Below are positions 9,071 to 16,758 of a stretch of DNA of 59,902 bases, in pieces; within the stretch, counting starts at the first letter, position 1; every line of letters starts with the position of its first letter. A program made the translations under genes and the position numbers. The stretch comes from Nocardia yamanashiensis NBRC 100130. GTDB taxonomy: Bacteria > Actinomycetota > Actinomycetes > Mycobacteriales > Mycobacteriaceae. A model generated the notes under the pieces. The model was not told the DNA's origin. It did not search any database and was given only the letters and a program-made list of their open reading frames with translations. The stretch is taken from positions 1 through 59,902 of the forward strand of contig NZ_BDCD01000047.1 in the NCBI RefSeq assembly GCF_001613325.1. Direction: 5' to 3'.

Positions 9071-10294
9071 ATGCCTGCACACTCTGCTTCGCAAGCGCCC
9101 ACCCAGCTCGATATCGCCGGCGACCTCCTATCACTGCTCGGCGAAACGACCACCGAACCGCGCCCCGACACCCAGCTCGAGGCGCTCACCCTGGCCGTCG
9201 CCACCGACCTGCCGGTGCTGCTGTGGGGTGAACCCGGCATCGGCAAGACCGCGGCCTTGACCCAGCTGGCCGAATCCCTCGACCTGCCGCTGACCACGGT
9301 GATCGCGAGTGTCCATGAGCCGTCGGACTTCTCGGGCCTGCCCATCGTCGGCGACGATCCCGCCGAACAGGGCGTACCGATGGCCCCGCCGGACTGGGCG
9401 GTCCGGCTCGTCCGCGCCGGGCGCGGCCTGCTGTTCCTCGACGAACTCTCCACCGCGCCCCCGGCCGTCCAGGCCGCGCTGCTGCGCCTGGTGCTCGAGC
9501 GTCGCATCGGCGCGCTGAAACTGCCCCCGCAGGTGCGGATCGTGGCCGCCGCCAACCCGCGCTCTTCGGCCGCCGACGGCTGGGAACTGAGCCCGCCGCT
9601 GGCCAACCGGTTCGTGCACCTGCGCTGGGTGCACGACCACGATGTGGTGGTGCGCGGCCTGGGCGGGGTCTGGCCGCGCGCCACCCTGCCCGTGCTGGAT
9701 CCCGAAAAGCTCACGGAGGCAGTGGAGTACGCCCGCCGGGCGGTGTGCTTCCTGCTGGCGGCCCGCCCCAAACTCGTGCACCAGATGCCGACCACGGAGA
9801 CCCGGCGCGGCGGCGCATGGGCTTCGCCGCGCAGCTGGGATATGGCGTTGCGGCTCATCGCCTTCGCCACCGCCGCCGGATCCTCCCGGGATGTGCTGTC
9901 CATGCTGATCCGCGGCACCGTCGGCGACGGGCCCGGCTTCGAACTACTGTCTAGCCTGGACCGCATGGATCTACCGGATCCCGAAGCGCTGCTTGCCGAT
10001 CCGGACGCCGCGGAGCTGCCCGAGCGCGGGGACCTGCGCCAAGCGGTGCTGGACGGCGTGGTCGCGGCAGTCCGCAAACGCCCGGACCGGGAGCGCTGGG
10101 ATGCGGCCTGGGCGCTGCTGGTGCGGGCCGCCGAATCCGGGGCCCCCGATCTCGTTGTGGTGCCCGCCACGACGCTCGCCACCTTGCGCCGGGACGATTG
10201 GGTCGTCCCCGCAGCGATCGAACGGCTCGCCGCCGTGGTGTCGGTATCCCAGCGAGCCGATCAGGCCGCCGACCTGGTGCGGGCGGGCCGATGA
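9071..10294 (+). CDS. MoxR-type AAA+ ATPase
   Basis: About 407 residues. Walker A GEPGIGKT (53-60), Walker B LLFLDEL (about 120-126), the sensor-1 region RIVAAANPRSSAADGWELSPPLANRF and an arginine-rich lid place it in the MoxR/CbbQ-like AAA+ group, ATP-driven chaperones that work with VWA-domain partners. I start at the ATG at 9071 behind AAGGTGA; an upstream in-frame ATG at 9017 would add residues of no family character. Its stop overlaps the start of the VWA-like gene by four bases (ATGA), indicating translational coupling. The substrate of the complex is unknown. Confidence 0.9.
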   Translation: MPAHSASQAPTQLDIAGDLLSLLGETTTEPRPDTQLEALTLAVATDLPVLLWGEPGIGKTAALTQLAESLDLPLTTVIASVHEPSDFSGLPIVGDDPAEQGVPMAPPDWAVRLVRAGRGLLFLDELSTAPPAVQAALLRLVLERRIGALKLPPQVRIVAAANPRSSAADGWELSPPLANRFVHLRWVHDHDVVVRGLGGVWPRATLPVLDPEKLTEAVEYARRAVCFLLAARPKLVHQMPTTETRRGGAWASPRSWDMALRLIAFATAAGSSRDVLSMLIRGTVGDGPGFELLSSLDRMDLPDPEALLADPDAAELPERGDLRQAVLDGVVAAVRKRPDRERWDAAWALLVRAAESGAPDLVVVPATTLATLRRDDWVVPAAIERLAAVVSVSQRADQAADLVRAGR

Positions 10295-11523
10295 GCGTGA
10301 ACCGCACGGCCACACTGGATCTCGGCAAGCTCTTCGCCGCCCGGCTGTACGCCGTCCGGGTCCGGCCCTACCTGGCGACCGCGCTGTTCGCGCTGCGCAT
10401 CGTCGAATCGCACCGGGTTCCGACCATGGGCGTCGACCGCTACTGGCGCTGCTACGTGTCCCCGGCCTTCGTGGATCGCATGCCCGTCGAGGAACTGGCC
10501 GGTGTGCTGGTCCACGAGGTGGCGCATCTGCTGCGCGAACATCACGCGCGCGGTGAGCGTTTCGCGCGCGAGCACGAACTGACCGGGCCCGCCGAAGCGC
10601 TGCGCCGCAATATCGCCGCGGATTTCGAGATCAACGATGACATCTTCGGCGACGGACTGGTCAAACCGGAGGGCGCGATCCTGCCCTCGGATATCGACCT
10701 GCCCGCCGGGAAGCTCATGGAGGAATACCTGCGCGAGTACAACTTTGGGGTCTACACCGCCGACATGGCCTGGCTGGACTGCGGCAGCGCGGCCGACGGC
10801 GTGGAGCGGGAGTGGGAGCTGGGTCCCGGCGGCGCGGACGGGCTCAGCGAACAGGAGCGCGACGGTGTGCGATTCCGGGTGGCGGAGGGCATTATCGGCC
10901 GGCCGGGGAACGTTCCCGAGGGCTGGCGGCGCTGGGCGCAGGAGACTTTTCATCCACCCCAGCCCTGGCGCGACCTGCTGGGCGCCGCCCTGCGCGCCGC
11001 CGTCTCCGCACCCGGCGTGGGGGAGGACTACACCTACGGCCGTCCCGCGCGCCGCTCGGCCGGACTGCCCGGCGTGGTGCTGCCCAGCCTGCGGCGCACC
11101 CCGCCGCGCGTCACCGTCATCATCGACACCTCGGGGTCGGTCAGCGATACCGAATTGGGCAGTGCCCTACTGGAAGTCGCCGCCATCTCCCGCGCCGTGG
11201 GCGGCCGCCGCGATCTGGTCACCGTGCTGTCCTGCGATGCCGCCGCCCGCATCGCGCACACGCTGTGCGCCGCCGAGAGCATTCCGCTGCTGGGTGGCGG
11301 CGGCACCGACCTGCGCGAGGGGTTCGCCCGTGCGCTGCGCACCCGGCCGCGTCCGGATGTGCTGGTGGTGCTCACCGACGGCCAGACACCGTGGCCGTCG
11401 GCGCGACCCTCCTGCCGGACGGTGGTCGGGCTGTTCCGCCGCAGGCCCAGCTGGAGCGAGCAGCGCGCCGAGTACGTCCCCGACCTGCCGCCGGAATGGG
11501 CGCGCGTCGTGGAGATCGGCTGA
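10291..11523 (+). CDS. HExxH metallopeptidase-like / VWA-like domain protein (DUF2201 type)
   Basis: About 410 residues. The N-terminal half has a zinc-protease-like helix VLVHEVAHLLREH (HEVAH at 75-79). The C-terminal half is a VWA-like fold with a MIDAS start DTSGS (279-283), a later GGGGTDL and VLVVLTDGQTPW. This combination matches DUF2201/VWA-like proteins that are encoded beside MoxR ATPases. Whether the HEVAH site is catalytic is unknown; a third zinc ligand is plausible in NIAADFEINDD. The start codon overlaps the MoxR stop, so the two are almost surely co-translated and probably form a complex. Confidence 0.88.
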   Translation: MSVNRTATLDLGKLFAARLYAVRVRPYLATALFALRIVESHRVPTMGVDRYWRCYVSPAFVDRMPVEELAGVLVHEVAHLLREHHARGERFAREHELTGPAEALRRNIAADFEINDDIFGDGLVKPEGAILPSDIDLPAGKLMEEYLREYNFGVYTADMAWLDCGSAADGVEREWELGPGGADGLSEQERDGVRFRVAEGIIGRPGNVPEGWRRWAQETFHPPQPWRDLLGAALRAAVSAPGVGEDYTYGRPARRSAGLPGVVLPSLRRTPPRVTVIIDTSGSVSDTELGSALLEVAAISRAVGGRRDLVTVLSCDAAARIAHTLCAAESIPLLGGGGTDLREGFARALRTRPRPDVLVVLTDGQTPWPSARPSCRTVVGLFRRRPSWSEQRAEYVPDLPPEWARVVEIG

Positions 11524-11581
11524 TGGGCCGCCGCGTCGCCCGGGGCTCCGCCGGCCGTCCAGGTTCCCGGCCGCGTCCCAG

Positions 11582-12370
11582 CTACCGCCCTTGCCAGCGG
11601 GGTGCGCGCTTCTCCACGAAAGCCATCGCACCCTCTTGCGCGTCGGCGCTGCGGAACACCGATTCCAGCTCCTCGCCGGCCATCCGCCAGATGTCCTCGC
11701 CCCAATCGTCGCCGTAGTCGGCGCTCCGGTAGGCGATGCGTTTGGAAGCGCGCACCGACAGCGGGGCATTGGCGGCGATCCGTTCGGCCAATTCGAGGGC
11801 GGCGTCCAGGACCTGGTCGGCGGGCACCACGCGATTGACCAGGCCCCAGTCGGCGGCGGTCGCGGCATCGATGGGATCGCCGGTCAGCATGACCTCGAGC
11901 GCCCGCTTCATCGGAAGCTGGCGCGGCAGCCGCAGCACCCCGCCCGCCGCGGCGGCCAAGCCCCGCTTCACCTCGGGCAGACCGAATTTCGCCTGCTCGC
12001 TCACCACCGCCAGATCGCAGGCGAGCATGATCTCGGTGCCGCCGCCCAGGGCGAAACCATTGACCGCGGCGATCAGCGGTTTGTCGATGAAATGCTGCAC
12101 CATGCCCGCGAACCCCCACTCCTCGTGCCGGTGCGCGAAGATCGGCTGCCCGGACGCGAGCGCCTTCAGATCGGCGCCGGCGCAGAACGCGCGTCCCGCC
12201 CCCGTGATGACGCCGACCCGCAGATCGTCGTCCTGCGCGAGCTCTTCCAGGGCCTCGCCCACCGCCGTGGACAGCGCGCCGTTCACCGCATTGAGGGCTT
12301 CGGGGCGATTGAGCGTGATGAGCGCGATGGCGCCCCGGCGTTCCAGCAGCGCCGCCGGATTCTCCGACAT
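11582..12370 (-). CDS. Enoyl-CoA hydratase/isomerase (crotonase) family protein
   Basis: About 262 residues. Crotonase hallmarks are NRPEALNAVN, GAGRAFCAGADLKAL (oxyanion-hole and CoA site), NGFALGGGTEIMLACDL and FGLPEVKRGL. The two acidic residues used by hydratases (E in GGGTE, E in LPE) are both present, so it is probably an active hydratase of fatty-acid or side-chain beta-oxidation. AAAGGA lies 6 bases before the ATG at 12370. It is divergent from the ECF sigma gene; a CGAAGC-A-GCTTCG dyad lies between them at 12438-12450. Confidence 0.9.
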   Translation of the reverse strand: MSENPAALLERRGAIALITLNRPEALNAVNGALSTAVGEALEELAQDDDLRVGVITGAGRAFCAGADLKALASGQPIFAHRHEEWGFAGMVQHFIDKPLIAAVNGFALGGGTEIMLACDLAVVSEQAKFGLPEVKRGLAAAAGGVLRLPRQLPMKRALEVMLTGDPIDAATAADWGLVNRVVPADQVLDAALELAERIAANAPLSVRASKRIAYRSADYGDDWGEDIWRMAGEELESVFRSADAQEGAMAFVEKRAPRWQGR

Positions 12371-12437
12371 GACATGTCCTTTCGGTGCCGGCTTCAAGAT
12401 CGTGGCCGCCCCAGCCTAGGTCGGCGGTCGCGGATAT

Positions 12438-12450
12438 CGAAGCAGCTTCG
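12438..12450. promoter_or_regulatory. Small perfect dyad between echA-like and sigma genes
   Basis: CGAAGC-A-GCTTCG is a perfect 6-bp inverted repeat in the 103-base divergent gap, 24 bases before the sigma factor ATG. It could be an operator; no bound protein is known. Confidence 0.35.
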
Positions 12451-12473
12451 GGGGCGCGGCCTAAGCTCGGCGG

Positions 12474-13454
12474 ATGGAGTCGGGATCATGGCCGATGGAA
12501 CAGTTCGCGGCGGAGACCGAGCGGTTCCGGCGGGAGTTGCTGGCGCACTGTTACCGGATGGTGGGGTCGGCGCACGATGCCGAGGATCTGGTGCAGGAAA
12601 CCTACCTGCGGGCGTGGCGGGGGTACGAGGGCTTCGAAGGGCGGGCGTCCGTGCGCTCGTGGCTGTATCGGATCGCCACGAACGTGTGCCTGACCGCGGT
12701 GCGGAGCAAGCAGAGCCGTGTCCTGCCGTCGGGGCTGGCGGGACCTTGCGAAGAACTGGACCGCCCGCCGAATCTCGTTGCACACGAAGAGGTCTCGTGG
12801 CTCGAACCGCTTCCGGACACCTGGCTGCCCGACGGTGATCCGGCCGCGGTGGTGATCGCCCGCGAATCCCTGCGCCTGGCGCTCATCGCCGGCCTGCAAC
12901 ATCTGCCCGGCCGCCAGCGCGCCATCCTGCTGCTGCGCGAGGTGCTGGCGTTCTCCGCCGCCGAAACCGCCGAAATCCTCGGCACCACCGTCCCCGCCGT
13001 CAAAAGCGGCCTGCAACGCGCCCGCGCCCGCCTCGACGAACTCGCACCCCGGCCCGGCGAACTCCTCGAACCCACGGATCCGCGCGCCCGCGCCCTCCTC
13101 GACGGTTACATCACCGCCTTCGAGAAGTCCGATGCCGCACTGCTGCAACACATCCTGCGCGTCGACGCCACCCTGGAAGCCACCCCGTTCCGCGACTGGA
13201 CCGCCGGCGTAACGCACTGCCTCCGCATGCTCGAGCGCTATGTCCTCGGCTCGGCCGGTGACTGGCGCATGCTCCCCGCCATCGCCAACGGGCAGCCCGC
13301 CGCCGTCACCTACCGCTGCGACGCCGCAGGGGAGTACCGGGCCTACGGCGTGACCGTCCTGGAAGCCACCGCCAGCGGCGTGACCAGGGTGGTGGCGTTC
13401 CACCATTCCGCCCTGATCACAACGACTTTCGGCTTCCCGGAAATCCTGCCCTGA
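12474..13454 (+). CDS. ECF sigma-70 factor with C-terminal SnoaL/NTF2-like domain
   Basis: About 326 residues. Region 2 is seen as LLAHCYRMVGSAHDAEDLVQETYLRAW, followed by SVRSWLYRIATNVCL; region 4 as LPGRQRAILLLREVLAFSAAETAEILGTTVPAVKSGLQRAR. About 130 extra residues after region 4 (LLDGYITAFEKSDAALLQHIL onward) form an NTF2/SnoaL-like tail, as in the SigG/SigJ-type ECF groups, where the tail replaces a separate anti-sigma factor. No anti-sigma gene is adjacent, which agrees. Two near starts are possible (12474 or the Met at residue 8). Targets are unknown. Confidence 0.9.
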   Translation: MESGSWPMEQFAAETERFRRELLAHCYRMVGSAHDAEDLVQETYLRAWRGYEGFEGRASVRSWLYRIATNVCLTAVRSKQSRVLPSGLAGPCEELDRPPNLVAHEEVSWLEPLPDTWLPDGDPAAVVIARESLRLALIAGLQHLPGRQRAILLLREVLAFSAAETAEILGTTVPAVKSGLQRARARLDELAPRPGELLEPTDPRARALLDGYITAFEKSDAALLQHILRVDATLEATPFRDWTAGVTHCLRMLERYVLGSAGDWRMLPAIANGQPAAVTYRCDAAGEYRAYGVTVLEATASGVTRVVAFHHSALITTTFGFPEILP

Positions 13455-13457
13455 CCC

Positions 13458-14432
13458 TTACGGCACCAGTGCGAGCTTCCCCACGGTCGTCCCGCTCTCC
13501 AACGCCATGAGCGCCTTCGCCCCATCGGCCAAGTCGTACACGGTCGGCTTCCCCGGCGGCGCCACGCCCGCCGCGATCAACCCGAACAGCTCACCCATGA
13601 CCTCCCCGAACAGCTCCGGAGCCCGCTGCGCCAGCACCCCGATATTCAGCCCCATCACCTGAATCTGGTTCTCGTACACCAACTCCCAATTGGTCAGCGC
13701 GGCAGTCCCACCGGCCAGCCCGAAAACGACCACCCGCCCGGTGACCCGCTTCGCCACCGCCAACCCCACCCCGAACGACTCCCCGCCCACCGACTCCAAC
13801 ACCACATCGACACCCTCACCCCCGGTCAACCGCAACACCTCCGCCGCCAGATCCCCACTCCGCGCATCCAGCACATGATCCGCCCCCAACCCCCGCACCA
13901 CCTCATGCTTCCCCACCGAAGCAGTAGCGATCACCCGCGCCCCCCAATGCTTCGCCGCCCGCACCGCGGCCTGCCCCGTCCCACCCGCCGCCGCCCGAAT
14001 CAACACCGTCTCCCCGGCCGCTATCCGCCCCAACGGCCGCAACGCCGCGATAGCCGTCGGCCAATTCACCACCAGCCCCAACGCTTCCGCCGCCGTCCAC
14101 CCCGCCGGCACCCGCACCACCGCCCCCGCCGCCATAGTCATGAACTCGGCAAAAGCCCCATACCCCACCCCCACAACCATCTCCCCAACCTCCACCCCAC
14201 GCACCCGCTCACCCACGCCCACAACCTCACCCGCCCCCTCGAACCCAGCCACATAAGGCGGCCGCACCCCCTCCGCCGTCCCCCCATACGCCATCACCAC
14301 ATCCCGAAAATTGACCCCCGCCGCCCCCACCCTCATCAGCACCTCATCCGCCCCCGGCACCGGCACCCCCAAACCCTCCGCCACCCGCAAATCCCGCGGC
14401 CCATCGAACGAAGTCTGCTGCAGCGCACGCAT
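13458..14432 (-). CDS. Zinc-independent NADPH:quinone oxidoreductase (MDR superfamily)
   Basis: About 324 residues. It has the GroES-like N-terminus (GAAGVNFRDVVMAYG), an absence of the structural-zinc cysteines, and a Rossmann segment AAAGGTGQAAVRAAKHWGA, typical of QOR/zeta-crystallin-like reductases using NADPH. I start at the Met of MRALQQTSF at 14432; upstream in-frame Met codons exist and no strong RBS is visible, so the start is uncertain. The coding strand is unusually G-rich, with G-ending codons (GGG, GTG, GAG) where neighbours use C-ending ones. A G-quadruplex motif lies just upstream. Confidence 0.88.
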   Translation of the reverse strand: MRALQQTSFDGPRDLRVAEGLGVPVPGADEVLMRVGAAGVNFRDVVMAYGGTAEGVRPPYVAGFEGAGEVVGVGERVRGVEVGEMVVGVGYGAFAEFMTMAAGAVVRVPAGWTAAEALGLVVNWPTAIAALRPLGRIAAGETVLIRAAAGGTGQAAVRAAKHWGARVIATASVGKHEVVRGLGADHVLDARSGDLAAEVLRLTGGEGVDVVLESVGGESFGVGLAVAKRVTGRVVVFGLAGGTAALTNWELVYENQIQVMGLNIGVLAQRAPELFGEVMGELFGLIAAGVAPPGKPTVYDLADGAKALMALESGTTVGKLALVP

Positions 14433-14485
14433 AGCGCAAGAAAGTCCCATGCCATACAGACCCCCACCACCCCCCAAAGGAATCG

Positions 14486-14513
14486 CCCACCCCACCACCC
14501 CACCCAAACCCCC
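14486..14513 (-). other. Predicted G-quadruplex upstream of quinone oxidoreductase gene
   Basis: On the minus strand this reads as G5-TTT-G3-T-G4-TGGT-G4-T-G3, five G-runs with 1-4 base loops, matching the canonical G3+N1-7 pattern. It lies 54-81 bases before the oxidoreductase start on its coding strand, so it could sit in the promoter or the 5' leader. Two further runs (G6 and G5) follow at 14470-14475 and 14461-14465. Confidence 0.6.
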
Positions 14514-14573
14514 TGCTCCGGCCCCGATTTGGTGTCCAGGTGGGGTAACAAGCTAAGGTTCTCTCATCCGCAA

Positions 14574-14645
14574 GGTTCTATAGCTCAGCGGGAGAGCACT
14601 CGCTTCACACGCGAGGGGTCGCTGGTTCGATCCCAGCTAGAACCA
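14574..14645 (+). tRNA. tRNA-Val (anticodon CAC)
   Basis: All four arms fold: acceptor GGTTCTA with TAGAACC, D arm GCTC with GAGC, anticodon stem CTCGC with GCGAG around loop TTCACAC, and T arm GCTGG-TTCGATC-CCAGC. The anticodon CAC reads GUG, hence valine. It is 72 nt with an A discriminator and no encoded CCA. A strong terminator hairpin follows directly. Confidence 0.95.
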
Positions 14646-14651
14646 CAGCAC

Positions 14652-14688
14652 AATGAACCCGCAGGCCGCGCCGCCTGCGGGTTCATTT
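14652..14688 (+). terminator. Terminator of tRNA-Val
   Basis: A perfect 14-bp stem, AATGAACCCGCAGG paired with CCTGCGGGTTCATT around an 8-base loop, starts 7 bases after the tRNA and ends in a short T-rich tail. Confidence 0.85.
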
Positions 14689-14840
14689 CATTCCGGTAGA
14701 AGTCTTGACCACTCGCGTGAGAAGCCCCGCGCGACTTCGCAAATGGACCAGTGCTCTGATGTCGCGCGTAGGCTGAAATTCGGTGCCGCTGGACTCCGGT
14801 GACCCTGGCACTCCGACTTTCACCCGCACTGGGGACGGCC

Positions 14841-15569
14841 ATGCACGAATGGACCGGACCACAGTCGGCCCAGCTGATCTCGGCCTGGCGCGAAGTCGCC
14901 GCGGCCGCCGAAGTTCCCGAGCACCGCTGCCTGGTTCGGGTCGACGATACGACCACGCACGTCGCCGCCGCGATAGGCAGCCGCATGATCGTTCTCAAGG
15001 ACACGGAGATCGAGGAGTCGACCCGTCCGCAGCTGGCCGCGGTACTCGCGCACGAACTAGGCCACCTGCTCGACCCGCTACGGTCGAATTGGCAGGCCTT
15101 GCCGCACCTGTACAGAGCGCCCCTCTATGTGGCGAATCTCCCACTACGCGCCGCATTTCTGCTGCTGGACCGATGGTTGGGCAAGTCCACAATGTTCCTG
15201 GGCATCGCCGCCGTAACCGTCCTCGTGCTGTTCCCAGCCACCACAGTCCTGACGCTGTTCCTGCTCGTCGGACCACTCGGCGCACCGATCGCCGCCTGCC
15301 TCTTGATCATCGAAGCATTGGCCGAGTCGGCACTCCAACGCCAAAACGAACTCGTCATCGACAGATTCGCGGTCGACCTAGGCTTCGGCCTGGGCATGCT
15401 GTCCTTCCTGCAGCGGCACGAGAGAACGAAGTGGGAGAACCGCAACCCCCTCGCACCGCCCGGGCTGCTCCGTGAGCGCCTGGCCGCACTGGCCGCAACC
15501 CACCCCTCGGCCGCCAAACGAATCACCGCCGTCGAACAACGCATCCGCGTGCTCGCAGCACTCGACTGA
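14841..15569 (+). CDS. M48-like membrane zinc metallopeptidase
   Basis: About 242 residues. HELGH (71-75) in AAVLAHELGHLLDPL is the zinc-binding helix, and ALQRQNELVIDRFAVDLG supplies the usual ExxxD third ligand. Two or more hydrophobic segments between them (about residues 90-160) make it a membrane protein of the M48/HtpX type. It is short for the family. The ATG at 14841 is preceded by GGGGAC; a GTG at 14799 would add 14 residues. It stands alone after the tRNA. Its substrate is unknown. Confidence 0.75.
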   Translation: MHEWTGPQSAQLISAWREVAAAAEVPEHRCLVRVDDTTTHVAAAIGSRMIVLKDTEIEESTRPQLAAVLAHELGHLLDPLRSNWQALPHLYRAPLYVANLPLRAAFLLLDRWLGKSTMFLGIAAVTVLVLFPATTVLTLFLLVGPLGAPIAACLLIIEALAESALQRQNELVIDRFAVDLGFGLGMLSFLQRHERTKWENRNPLAPPGLLRERLAALAATHPSAAKRITAVEQRIRVLAALD

Positions 15570-15666
15570 GTCATGGCGCTCGATCTCGATCAGGCGTTGT
15601 TGCGACGGCTCCGGATATCGGTGACCGCAACCTGTTGCGCGAGTGGAGAATCGGTCATAATACGTG

Positions 15667-15684
15667 GGATCGATGAATCGATCC
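15667..15684. promoter_or_regulatory. Inverted repeat upstream of the Rpn-type gene
   Basis: GGATCGAT-GA-ATCGATCC is a perfect 8-bp dyad 35 bases before the start codon. A CATAAT hexamer with a TGTTGC about 17 bases before it lies just upstream, so the dyad could be an operator overlapping the early transcript. Confidence 0.45.
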
Positions 15685-15718
15685 TCGGTGAGGGGTTTCG
15701 GTAGTAAGTTGCTCGAAT

Positions 15719-16681
15719 ATGGCTGAGCAGCCGAAGAATCCACACGACGCCTACTTCCGGCATGTTATGTCGGAGGCGACTGCCGCGGCGGGCGAGATGC
15801 GGAACGTGCTACCGGAAGCTGCTGCGGTGCAATTGGATTGGGATGGCATGGAGCTGCAGTCGTGCAGTTTCGTGCCGAAGGAGTTGCGCTCACGCTACAC
15901 CGACGTGCTGTTTCGGACACGCTGGGATGATCGCGACGCCTTCGTCTTCATGTTGATCGAGCATCAGAGCAGCACGGACCAGTTGATGGCCTTTCGGATG
16001 CTCGAATACATGGTGGCGATCTGGAACCGCTACCTGCGGCACAACCCGAAGGCGCGTCGCCTGCCGGTGGTGATTCCGGTGGTGGTGCACTGCGATCCAG
16101 GCGGATACCGCTGGAATGCGCCCACCGAGCTGTCCGATTTGCTCGACGTCGACCAGGCCATGCGACCGGTGTTGGGCGAGTGTCTGCCGCGGTTTCGATT
16201 TCTGCTGGACGACCTGGGTGCGGCCGATATCGCGGCGTTGCGGGCGCGGAAGCTCAGCGTGATGGCGAAGGTGTTGTTCGTATCGCTGAAAATCGGGCCC
16301 GGCAATCCCCGATTGGGGCATGACCTGTTGCCGCTCGAGGCCGAGTTGCGGGTGTTGATCGAGGACTACCCGGGCGAGTTCGACCAGGTGATGGCGTATC
16401 TTTGGAGTGTCGGTAAGACCGATGTCGCTGGCTTTGCACCGTTGATCGACCGGCTCGGTCCGCGAGCGAAGGAGATCATGATGACAACCGCTGAACAGTT
16501 CCGCACCGAAGGACGCACCGAGGGGCGAGCGGAAGCTTTGCTCGACCAACTGGTCGTCAAGTTCGGGGCGCTGCCCGATCAGATTATCGAGATCGTGCGT
16601 GGGGCAGAGGCGGCGCGGTTGCGTGTTTGGGGCACTCGGGTGCTCACCGCGGACTCGCTCGATGAGGTGTTCGCCAAGTAG
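15719..16681 (+). CDS. Rpn-family recombination-promoting nuclease / putative transposase-like PD-(D/E)XK protein
   Basis: About 320 residues. The order HDAYFRHVM, then SRYTDVLFR, then AFVFMLIEHQSSTDQLMAFRMLEYMV is the Rpn (formerly Transposase_31/YhgA-like) signature. The conserved D in YTD and the E and Q of the IEHQ segment are expected to form the PD-(D/E)XK nuclease site. A charged tail (EQFRTEGRTEGRAEALLDQL) is also usual for the group. These proteins are single-strand or double-strand DNA nucleases that stimulate RecA-independent recombination. No inverted repeats or target duplication flank the gene, so I do not call an IS. No good RBS is visible before the ATG. Confidence 0.88.
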   Translation: MAEQPKNPHDAYFRHVMSEATAAAGEMRNVLPEAAAVQLDWDGMELQSCSFVPKELRSRYTDVLFRTRWDDRDAFVFMLIEHQSSTDQLMAFRMLEYMVAIWNRYLRHNPKARRLPVVIPVVVHCDPGGYRWNAPTELSDLLDVDQAMRPVLGECLPRFRFLLDDLGAADIAALRARKLSVMAKVLFVSLKIGPGNPRLGHDLLPLEAELRVLIEDYPGEFDQVMAYLWSVGKTDVAGFAPLIDRLGPRAKEIMMTTAEQFRTEGRTEGRAEALLDQLVVKFGALPDQIIEIVRGAEAARLRVWGTRVLTADSLDEVFAK

Positions 16682-16758
16682 CCCAGCTCGCGGACGTCCA
16701 TCGGTGCATTCGGGCGCCGTCAGATCATTTCGGCCCGCCCCACCGCAGTCCGATGGGC

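Noticed and set aside
14574..16681. tRNA-Val as an integration site for an island carrying the Rpn gene
   Set aside because: No repeat of the tRNA 3' end was found downstream, and no integrase gene is present.
15719..16681. Rpn gene as part of an insertion sequence
   Set aside because: No terminal inverted repeats or target-site duplication flank it; Rpn proteins usually occur as single genes.
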